Shown: piece after piece, positions 46,677 through 54,111 of the stretch
How the letters are laid out: each line of letters starts with the position of its first letter
Numbering within the stretch: position 1 is the first letter of the stretch
NCBI RefSeq assembly: GCF_026013605.1
Contig: NZ_JAPDPJ010000040.1
Location: 1-59,858 of the forward strand
Length of the DNA: 59,858 nt
Origin: Plebeiibacterium sediminum
GTDB taxonomy: Bacteria; Bacteroidota; Bacteroidia; Bacteroidales; Marinilabiliaceae
Direction: 5' to 3'
Notes under the pieces: model-generated
The model's input: only the letters and a program-made list of their open reading frames with translations
What the model was told of the DNA's origin: nothing
Database searches by the model: none
Translations under genes and position numbers: made by a program

Positions 46677-48401
46677 ATGATAATGTGCTTTATTCGTGCT
46701 TTCTGTTTGACTTTTACACTATTGGTTTTATTTATGACAAAAATAGAAGCTCAAACCGAATTTAAATTTACAGATAATCCAGAAGGAGTATTATCGTCGC
46801 AGTATGACGATTCTCCATCTGGAGAAGATATAAATAATTTGATTGATAATGATCTTAACAGTAAATACTTAACTTTTCATTCTTCTGCTTGGATTGTTTT
46901 TGAAGTGAAAAATCCATTTATACTTAATAAATATATAATTTCTTCGGCTAATGATGCACCAGAAAGGGATCCTTTGAACTGGACTTTGGAGGGATCTTTT
47001 AACGGACTATCCTACCATTGTATTGATATTCGCGAAGGACAAGATTTTGTTAATAGGGGACAAAAAAAAGAATTCTTAATTGAAGATAATGTGGAATCTT
47101 ATACATTTTATCGTTTATCAATGACTAATAATAGTGGAAATATTCTTCAATTAGCCGAGATTGAGATGTATGGAGTAACAGGAGAGTCATTTAATGAGTT
47201 ACTTGTGGATTTTTCAACAGGCTCATATCATGTTACTAATCGACCTATTTCATTTATTAACGGCTCATTAAATGCGACTTCTTATCAATGGGCATTTGAA
47301 GGTGCTTCTCCTAAAGGAAGTACAGATATAAGTCCACAAGTGACATATACAAATCCAGGGGAGTATGAGGTCTCGCTAACGGCATTTGATGATGTTTCAA
47401 CTAAAACAAAAACAGAGATAATATCAATAAAAGATATTAATGATTGGTCTGAATTTATATATCCTGAAGTACAATTAGAGTGTACAAATGAAGATAATCC
47501 TGGTTACTTAATGTATTTGGATCTCGTTAAAGCAAATGGTTTCGAGAGTATTCAAGATTTTGTAAAAAATTGCTGTCTGGTAATTGCTCAAAAACTTTAT
47601 TTTACTGTAAATGAAGCCAATGATCATAATTTGAGATCAATTCATTATAAATTGACAGAAGGAGGAGCTTTATCATATAAAGGAGGTGATGTTCCAAATA
47701 TTGAAATTGGTTTCGATATGGAATATTTAAATTCCTTCTCTCAGAAATATGGTATCGATATTTGTGCCGATGAAATTTTTGGGATATTGTGTCATGAAAT
47801 ATGTCATGGATATCAAAATTCTCCTAAAAACTGTGGAATATACGGTTCCCCTAATGAATATTATGGTTTTATTGAAGGTACAGCTGATCTGGCAAGATTA
47901 CTTACTGGAGGATTTAATCCTGAACGATATCCATCGACAGGAGGTAGTTGGATAGATGGATATAATACAACTGCATTTTTTTACTCATGGATTCAAAATA
48001 GTCTTCTAGATGAAGATTTTTTGAAAAAATTAAATTTATCAGCAAAGCAAATTGATTCATGGTCCCTGAACGAAATGTTATATCAGGAATATGGACAATC
48101 AGTTAATTCTTTATGGGCTCAATATCAAAAATCTATACTAAATGTTGGTCTTGACAATAGAACAGAAGGTAAAATCGATGTTTGGTTAACTAACAATAAG
48201 AGTGTATTAACAATAAATAATTTACCAGAAGGTGTAAACAATGTCATCGTTTATAATTTGAATGGAAGTGTAACATTGAAAGAAAAAAAAGTAGGAGAAG
48301 AAAGTCAGGTATGTTTGAAAATAGATAATCTAGATCCAGGAGTATATGTAGTTCAAGTTATCAATAAAGGAATACAAAAGACTCAAAAGATTATAAAATA
48401 A
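46677..48401 (+). CDS. Basic-secretory-protein metallopeptidase with F5/8C, PKD and T9SS domains
   Basis: 574 residues from the ATG at 46677, chosen because it opens the signal peptide (ending near IEAQ); the frame extends back to a TTG that overlaps the GH38 stop. After the signal: an F5/8C module about 30-165 (NLIDNDLNSKYLTFHSSAW), a PKD-like domain about 175-255, and a basic-secretory-protein (BSP) family peptidase about 270-500 with the zinc motif CHEICHGYQ (HExxH, about 373-377) and EGTADLARL downstream. A T9SS tail ends the chain. A secreted peptidase within a mannan locus would suit attack on the protein part of mannoproteins, opening them to GH76, GH92 and GH38. The domain call is from motifs; the target is inferred. 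Confidence 0.8.
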   Translation: MIMCFIRAFCLTFTLLVLFMTKIEAQTEFKFTDNPEGVLSSQYDDSPSGEDINNLIDNDLNSKYLTFHSSAWIVFEVKNPFILNKYIISSANDAPERDPLNWTLEGSFNGLSYHCIDIREGQDFVNRGQKKEFLIEDNVESYTFYRLSMTNNSGNILQLAEIEMYGVTGESFNELLVDFSTGSYHVTNRPISFINGSLNATSYQWAFEGASPKGSTDISPQVTYTNPGEYEVSLTAFDDVSTKTKTEIISIKDINDWSEFIYPEVQLECTNEDNPGYLMYLDLVKANGFESIQDFVKNCCLVIAQKLYFTVNEANDHNLRSIHYKLTEGGALSYKGGDVPNIEIGFDMEYLNSFSQKYGIDICADEIFGILCHEICHGYQNSPKNCGIYGSPNEYYGFIEGTADLARLLTGGFNPERYPSTGGSWIDGYNTTAFFYSWIQNSLLDEDFLKKLNLSAKQIDSWSLNEMLYQEYGQSVNSLWAQYQKSILNVGLDNRTEGKIDVWLTNNKSVLTINNLPEGVNNVIVYNLNGSVTLKEKKVGEESQVCLKIDNLDPGVYVVQVINKGIQKTQKIIK

Positions 48402-48419
48402 AAGTCTAGTCTATACAAA

Positions 48420-49285
48420 ATAGAATACGATATCCAAGAAAACCAGTAGAAGTTTAATTATAAATTAAAAGTTATGAAGAAATTAAATACTATTAATTTA
48501 CGTGTTATTATTATAACAGTTTTCGCATTAGTATGTTATGCAACAAAAATTAATTCTCAAGTAATTGATATAACTGATCAAGTAGGTAATGTATATACAG
48601 AAACAGGAAATGACTCTCCAGATAATGAGGGACTTGAAAAATTATTTGATAATGATAACTCTACAAAATATTTAACATTTAATCAACCTGTGGAGGTAAC
48701 TATTGTAGCTACAAAAAAATATGTTGTTAGTAGCTATGAAATTGTTTCAGGAAATGATGAACCGGATAGAGATCCTTATAATTGGACACTGTATGGATCA
48801 AATGACGGCACAAACTGGGAGGTAATTGAAGTGCGTACAGGAGAAATATGGACTGATCGTATACAATCAAGATCTTTTGATATTACTACAATTCCTAATG
48901 GATATTCAATGTTCAAATTTGCTATGGAAGTTCAAAAAGTAGATGGAACAATATTACAATTTCAGGAATTGAATTTGTATGGTACGGAAGATACTTCAAC
49001 ATCTATAGATAATTTTACTACATCTGATTTATCTATGTATGTTTCCGATAGTGGAAATTCTTTGATTCTTACTAATTTGTCTGAAGGGGAAAGTAAGATT
49101 ACAGTCTTTAATATAGATGGGAGTTTAATGTTAGAACAGGTTATTTCTAATAGTGCAAATGTGAAACTTGATATAGCTGGTTTAAGCTCTGGTATTTATT
49201 TGATTAGAGTGGCCAATGGACAAGTAATACAGACTCAAAAAATTATAAAATAAAATTATTAAAGAATGTGGATGTCGTATTCTAT
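48420..49285. repeat. 16-bp inverted repeats flanking the small F5/8C gene
   Basis: atagaatacgatatcc at 48420-48435 and ggatgtcgtattctat at 49270-49285 are inverted copies matching at 15 of 16 positions. They lie in the intergenic spaces on either side of the gene at 48474-49253. Nothing similar was noticed at the other junctions in PUL 2. Confidence 0.6.
48474..49253 (+). CDS. Small secreted F5/8C-domain protein with T9SS tail
   Basis: 259 residues consisting of a signal peptide (to about 30), one F5/8C discoidin-type module (about 35-175; GLEKLFDNDNSTKYLTF, NDEPDRDPYNWTLYGSNDGT, QFQELNLYG) and a T9SS tail (about 185-259) ending TQKIIK. It has no catalytic domain. The module is the same type found in the neighbouring peptidase, the GH38 and, twice, the GH18-like protein, so this is probably a free-standing glycan-binding protein attached at the surface. 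It is flanked by 16-bp inverted repeats. Confidence 0.8.
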   Translation: MKKLNTINLRVIIITVFALVCYATKINSQVIDITDQVGNVYTETGNDSPDNEGLEKLFDNDNSTKYLTFNQPVEVTIVATKKYVVSSYEIVSGNDEPDRDPYNWTLYGSNDGTNWEVIEVRTGEIWTDRIQSRSFDITTIPNGYSMFKFAMEVQKVDGTILQFQELNLYGTEDTSTSIDNFTTSDLSMYVSDSGNSLILTNLSEGESKITVFNIDGSLMLEQVISNSANVKLDIAGLSSGIYLIRVANGQVIQTQKIIK

Positions 49286-49311
49286 ATATTAAAAATCATA
49301 TAGTAAATCAA

Positions 49312-51591
49312 ATGAAATTATATAAGATTAGAGCTTGGGAAATAATATTACTAATGTCTATCATAGTTATGGGATGTTTTAAACGAGAAAAAGATCCTGT
49401 AGATTATGTTAATCCTTATATTGGAAATATTAGTCATTTATTAGTACCAACTTATCCAACCATACATTTACCAAATAGTATGTTAAGAGTATATCCTGAA
49501 AGAGAAAATTTTACAGGAAATGAAATTAAGGGTTTACCAGTAGTAGTAACAAGTCACCGAGGAACCTCGGCTTTTAATTTGTGTCCTTATCAAGGCGATT
49601 TAAATCAAGTTAAAAGTATAATTGATTATGGATATGATAATGAGACTATAAAACCCTATTTTTATGCTGTTGATTTGGATAACTTTAATATTCATGTAGA
49701 ATTTGCTCCATCTCATCAATCCGGTATTTATTCATTAAAATTTGAGAATGCAGATCTTCCAGCATACTTGATTCTTAATACCAGAAATGGAGCATTAAAT
49801 ACTCAAGGATCTACAATTAGTGGTTATCAGCAATTGTCAAATAATACTCGTGTTTATGTGTATATGGAAACAGATTTAATTCCAGAAAAATCTGGTACGC
49901 ACAATAAAAATGAAATTAATACAGCTGAAAAACAGACTCAAGGTAATAATGCTTATTTTATTCTTCAATACCCAAAAGAAACATCATCGTTAAATGTACG
50001 TTACGGGATATCATTTATCAGTGTAGAGCAAGCTAAATTAAATTTAGCCAGGGAAATTAAAGACTTTGATCTAAACACTATAGCTGAAAAGGGGCGTGAA
50101 TTATGGAATGAAAAGCTTGGGCAAATTGAAGTGCAAGGTGATGATGAGGATGCGAAAGTAGTTTTTTATACTTCTCTATACAGGACCTATGAACGAATGA
50201 TTTGTATTTCTGAAGATAATCGTTATTTCAGTGCTTTTGATGGGAAAGTGCATGATGATGAAGGTGTCCCTTTTTATACAGATGATTGGATTTGGGATAC
50301 TTATCGCGCAACTCATCCATTAAGAGTTATAATTGAACCAGAAATGGAATGTAATATGATAAATTCATTTTTGAGAATGGCTCAACAAATGGATAATTTT
50401 TGGATGCCAACCTTTCCTGAAATTACAGGGGATAGCCGAAGAATGAATTCAAATCATGGTGTAGCAACTGTTATAGATGCATATAATAAGGGATTAAGAT
50501 GTTTTGATCTGAATATAGCTTATAAAGCTTGCAAAAACGCCATTGAAGAGAAAACACTTGCACCATGGTCAAGTAAAAAGGTTGGAATATTGGATCTGTT
50601 TTACAAAGATCATGGATATTTCCCTGCTTTGACTCCAGGTGAGAATGAAACGGTACCTGAGGTTCATTCGTGGGAGAAAAGACAGCCGGTAGCAGTAACA
50701 TTAGGAACAGTATATGATGAATGGTGTTTGGGACAAATAGCCCTCAATCTTGATAAAGATAAAGATGCAGAATATTTTTTTAATCGAAGTTTGAATTATA
50801 AAACAGTTTTTAATCATCAAACAGGTTTCTTTCACCCTAAAGATAAAGATGGCAATTTTATTGAGCCTTTCGATTATCGATATTCAAGTGGTATAGGAGC
50901 ACGTGAAGCTTATGATGAGAATAATGGATGGGTGTATCGTTGGGATGTGCCTCATAATATAGCCGATCTTATTAAGCTGAATGGAGGTAATGAAAAATTT
51001 GTGAGCGAACTAGAGCGAATGTATAATACTCCACTAGGAAAAGGACGTCCGGATTTTTATCATCAGTTTGGTGATCATACTGGAAATGTTGGTCAGTTTT
51101 CGATGGGAAATGAACCAAGTATGCACATTCCTTATTTATACAACTATGCAGGACAGCCGTGGCGTACTCAGAAGCGAGTTCGAAATCTATTAAAACAATG
51201 GTTTCGTAATGATTTAATGGGTATTCCTGGAGATGAAGATGGTGGAGGACTTACATCATTTGTTGTTTTCTCTGAACTTGGTTTTTATCCTATCACACCA
51301 GGATTACCTATGTATGTAATTGGGAGTCCAATGTTTGAAGAAGCCACAATTAGATTAGGGAATGGTAAATTATTTAAAATTATTTGTCATAATTATAGTC
51401 CAGAAAATAAGTATATCCAATCTGCAAAATTAAATGGAGTAGAATGGAATAAATCTTGGTTCTCGCACGAAGATTTAATGAAGGGAGGACTGTTTGAGTT
51501 TGTTATGGGAAAACAACCGAATAAAGCATGGGCTTCTGATGCTAATTCTGTTCCCCCTTCATTTAAATTTAAAAATATACAGGAAAACTAA
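49312..51591 (+). CDS. GH92-family protein of an atypical subgroup, lipoprotein
   Basis: 759 residues; the N-terminus ends in IVMGCF, with Cys about 22 as probable lipid site. GH92 marks are present but differ from the other copies. The usual substrate-loop motif is replaced by VVTSHRGTSAFNLCPYQGD (about 78-96). The acid motif reads YDENNGWVYRWDVPHN, which keeps a Glu. The later motif reads FSMGNEPSMHIPYLYNYAGQPW, where His is replaced by Met. The base/metal motif GIPGDEDGGGLTSFVVFSELGFYP keeps both acidic residues but has SF in place of the common SAW. It should still be an exo-alpha-mannosidase, with a changed +1 subsite and so perhaps a different linkage or a decorated sugar. An EEP gene follows 12 bases later. 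Confidence 0.85.
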   Translation: MKLYKIRAWEIILLMSIIVMGCFKREKDPVDYVNPYIGNISHLLVPTYPTIHLPNSMLRVYPERENFTGNEIKGLPVVVTSHRGTSAFNLCPYQGDLNQVKSIIDYGYDNETIKPYFYAVDLDNFNIHVEFAPSHQSGIYSLKFENADLPAYLILNTRNGALNTQGSTISGYQQLSNNTRVYVYMETDLIPEKSGTHNKNEINTAEKQTQGNNAYFILQYPKETSSLNVRYGISFISVEQAKLNLAREIKDFDLNTIAEKGRELWNEKLGQIEVQGDDEDAKVVFYTSLYRTYERMICISEDNRYFSAFDGKVHDDEGVPFYTDDWIWDTYRATHPLRVIIEPEMECNMINSFLRMAQQMDNFWMPTFPEITGDSRRMNSNHGVATVIDAYNKGLRCFDLNIAYKACKNAIEEKTLAPWSSKKVGILDLFYKDHGYFPALTPGENETVPEVHSWEKRQPVAVTLGTVYDEWCLGQIALNLDKDKDAEYFFNRSLNYKTVFNHQTGFFHPKDKDGNFIEPFDYRYSSGIGAREAYDENNGWVYRWDVPHNIADLIKLNGGNEKFVSELERMYNTPLGKGRPDFYHQFGDHTGNVGQFSMGNEPSMHIPYLYNYAGQPWRTQKRVRNLLKQWFRNDLMGIPGDEDGGGLTSFVVFSELGFYPITPGLPMYVIGSPMFEEATIRLGNGKLFKIICHNYSPENKYIQSAKLNGVEWNKSWFSHEDLMKGGLFEFVMGKQPNKAWASDANSVPPSFKFKNIQEN

Positions 51592-51603
51592 ATTGACAAT
51601 AAA

Positions 51604-52518
51604 ATGAAACAGATTATCATTACTCTATGTATTTGTTTTTCTATTAGTCTTCAATCTTTGTTTGGAGAAAAGTTAATTGTAGCTACTTATAATGTTCGTA
51701 ATCATAACTATAATGATTCAATCATGGGTAATGGTTGGTATAGGCGTTGTCCATTGATATGCGATCAAATTAGGTTTTATGATTTTGAAATATTTGGTGC
51801 TCAAGAGGTTTTGTATGATCAATTAAAAGATATGTTACATCAATTGCCAGAATATGGATATGTGGGAGTTGGACGCGATGATGGAAATAAAAAAGGAGAA
51901 TTTGCTCCAATATTCTATAAAAAGAAACAATTTAAACTATTAAGTTCTGGCAATTTTTGGCTGTCTGATATAACTTATGAACCAAATAGAGGTTGGGATG
52001 CTGCACTTCCTCGTATTTGTACATGGGCAAAATTAAAAGATTTAAAAAGTGGATTTTCATTTTTCTTTTTCAATTTACATATGGATCACATAGGTGTTGA
52101 TGCAAGGAAAAACAGTGCTAAACTAGTGCTTAATAAAATAGATGAAATTAGTGATGGATTACCTGTTATTTTAACGGGTGATTTTAATGTTGATCAACAC
52201 AGCCCTAATTATGAAATTCTTGAAGGATCAAAAGTATTGACTGATTCCTATCTGGAAGCAGATGTTTGTTACGCATTAAATGGAACCTTTAATGATTTTA
52301 AAACCAATACATTTACAGACAGTCGCATTGATCATATATTTGTTAGTTTGGATTTTAAAGTCGAACGTTATGGTGTTTTAACGGATACTTATCGGTCTAA
52401 ATTATATAATGAACATGAATTAAAATCATCAAATTTTCCGAAAGAAGTTTCTATGCAAAAATATGAAGCTCGAGCATTATCGGATCATTTCCCTATTATG
52501 GTTATTTTGAATTACTAA
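51604..52518 (+). CDS. Secreted endonuclease/exonuclease/phosphatase-family phosphoesterase (PUL 2)
   Basis: 304 residues, Sec signal peptide ending near LFGE. A close paralog of the protein at 20411, with every EEP motif retained: TYNVR, GAQEVL, NLHMDHIG, GDFNVDQHSPN, SRIDHIFV and ALSDHFP. It follows the atypical GH92 by 12 bases, suggesting tight co-expression, just as the PUL 1 copy follows its own GH92. A phosphoesterase acting on mannose phosphate or mannosyl-phosphodiester groups is the favoured reading, because yeast mannans carry such groups. That is inference and the substrate could be different. Confidence 0.85.
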   Translation: MKQIIITLCICFSISLQSLFGEKLIVATYNVRNHNYNDSIMGNGWYRRCPLICDQIRFYDFEIFGAQEVLYDQLKDMLHQLPEYGYVGVGRDDGNKKGEFAPIFYKKKQFKLLSSGNFWLSDITYEPNRGWDAALPRICTWAKLKDLKSGFSFFFFNLHMDHIGVDARKNSAKLVLNKIDEISDGLPVILTGDFNVDQHSPNYEILEGSKVLTDSYLEADVCYALNGTFNDFKTNTFTDSRIDHIFVSLDFKVERYGVLTDTYRSKLYNEHELKSSNFPKEVSMQKYEARALSDHFPIMVILNY

Positions 52519-52574
52519 TTGTTTTTAGGTCGTTTATGTATAAACATAAAAATAAATAATTTAAAACATAAATT

Positions 52575-53726
52575 ATGACAACAAAAAGAAATATGAATAA
52601 AATAAAAATATTGAAATTTTTGCTCGTAATCACCATTTTTATTTGGGCTTGCAGTTGTGATACAAAAAAAGAGGTTGGTTTACCTGTGTGGGCAATTGGG
52701 CCTTTTGAAAGACCTGTTGCGGTGAATCCTATCATAAGTCCAAGTAATCAAACTTTTTACTGCCCAATGCAACATGACTCCGTAGGATGGGAAGAAAATG
52801 ATACATTCAATCCTGCTGCAGTACTACTCAATGATACTATTTGTGTATTATACAGGGCTGAAGATAAATCTGGTGAAGGAATAGGGAAAAGGACTTCTCG
52901 AATAGGATTAGCAAAAAGTAAAGATGGTTTTACAATGACTTTTAGGAATAAACCAGTATTATACCCTGAAGAAGATAAGTTTAAAGAAATTGAATGGCCA
53001 GGAGGTTGTGAGGATCCAAGAGTTGCAAAAACGAAAAATGGTCTTTATGTTATGTTTTATACTGCTTGGAACAGAAATGTGCCACGTTTAGCAGTTGCTA
53101 CGTCAAAAGATTTAGTAAGTTGGGAAAAACACGGATTAGCATTTGAAAAAGCCTACGAGGGTCGTTTCAATGGATTGGCTTGTAAATCAGCATCTATTGT
53201 AACAAAAGATATTGGAGGGGAATTAATCGTAGATAAAATCAAGGGTAAATATTTTATGTATTGGGGAGAGACAGCTATATGTGCAGCTACTTCTGACAAT
53301 CTTATTGATTGGAAACCAATATTAAATGAAAAGGGTGAAATTAGGGAGCTGGTGAAACCGCGTAATGGTTATTTTGACAGTAAATTAACAGAGTGTGGGC
53401 CACCTGCTTTATTGACAGAAGAAGGCATTGTACTTCTGTATAATGGCAAAAATGGAGGCCTTAATGAGGGTGATCCTAATTATCCGGAAGGGGCATATTG
53501 TGCCGGGCAATTATTGTTCTCATCGCAGAATCCATACGAATTGTTAGAGAGGTTGGATAAACCATTCTTTGTTCCACAAGAATCATTTGAAAAAAGCGGA
53601 CAATATGTTGATGGAACCGTTTTTATTGAAGGACTAGTATTGAAGGATGATGTTTATTACCTATATTATGGATGTGCGGATTCTAAAGTTGCTGTAGCTG
53701 TATGTAATACTAAAATTAGAGAATGA
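52575..53726 (+). CDS. Exported GH130 enzyme, probably beta-1,2-mannosidase type
   Basis: 383 residues; the N-terminus has a hydrophobic segment ending in WACSCD, a probable lipobox (Cys 26 or 28). GH130 marks: NPAAVLLNDTICVLYRAED, with the catalytic Asp about 97, SRIGLAKSKDGF, GGCEDPRV (about 143-150), YTAWN and FIEGLVLKDDVYYLYYG. The family holds intracellular mannoside phosphorylases and, in mannan loci of gut Bacteroides, secreted hydrolases that remove beta-1,2-mannose caps of Candida mannan. Export argues against phosphorolysis and for hydrolysis here. ATG 52575 is used, with 52593 possible. A second, decayed GH130 lies at 24190-24985. Confidence 0.85.
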   Translation: MTTKRNMNKIKILKFLLVITIFIWACSCDTKKEVGLPVWAIGPFERPVAVNPIISPSNQTFYCPMQHDSVGWEENDTFNPAAVLLNDTICVLYRAEDKSGEGIGKRTSRIGLAKSKDGFTMTFRNKPVLYPEEDKFKEIEWPGGCEDPRVAKTKNGLYVMFYTAWNRNVPRLAVATSKDLVSWEKHGLAFEKAYEGRFNGLACKSASIVTKDIGGELIVDKIKGKYFMYWGETAICAATSDNLIDWKPILNEKGEIRELVKPRNGYFDSKLTECGPPALLTEEGIVLLYNGKNGGLNEGDPNYPEGAYCAGQLLFSSQNPYELLERLDKPFFVPQESFEKSGQYVDGTVFIEGLVLKDDVYYLYYGCADSKVAVAVCNTKIRE

Positions 53727-54111
53727 GTATCAATTAAATTAAATATGTTTTAATAATAAGATGTTTTAAATGGCTATTTAGGTATGTAAATTTATGAAAG
53801 TATTGTACTAATATCTACCTTTTTAAAATACATGTCACATAAAAACTACTGTATTTCTCAAATTGTAAATATTAAATTTTATCATCATAAATATTTTTGG
53901 CGTATTTAGTAAACCGTTTTAGTCTATAGTGCTTTTTATTTGACATACTATTTAGGCAAAAGAAATAGCTTAGAGTAGTTGTAATTATTTCAAATTCCAT
54001 TTTCAAATAAATGTTATAAATACAGATAAAATATATCTGTCATATAAAAATACAATAACTATTTATGATCCTGAAAATAAGAAACATATAGTAATCGTTA
54101 ATTAATTTTCA
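53727..54111. other. 385-base gene-free gap
   Basis: Very AT-rich. It contains a small cagata/tatctg inverted repeat near 54025-54041 but no ORF, hairpin with T run, or promoter that I can defend. It may hold a promoter for the last three genes. Confidence 0.4.

Noticed and set aside
48420-49285. Firm call of an invertible DNA switch
   Set aside because: The repeats are real, but there is no recombinase gene nearby and no promoter clearly inside the segment.
53727-54111. Small RNA or riboswitch in the gap before the GH18-like gene
   Set aside because: The stretch is AT-rich, with only a weak 6-bp stem and no conserved structure that I can recognise.
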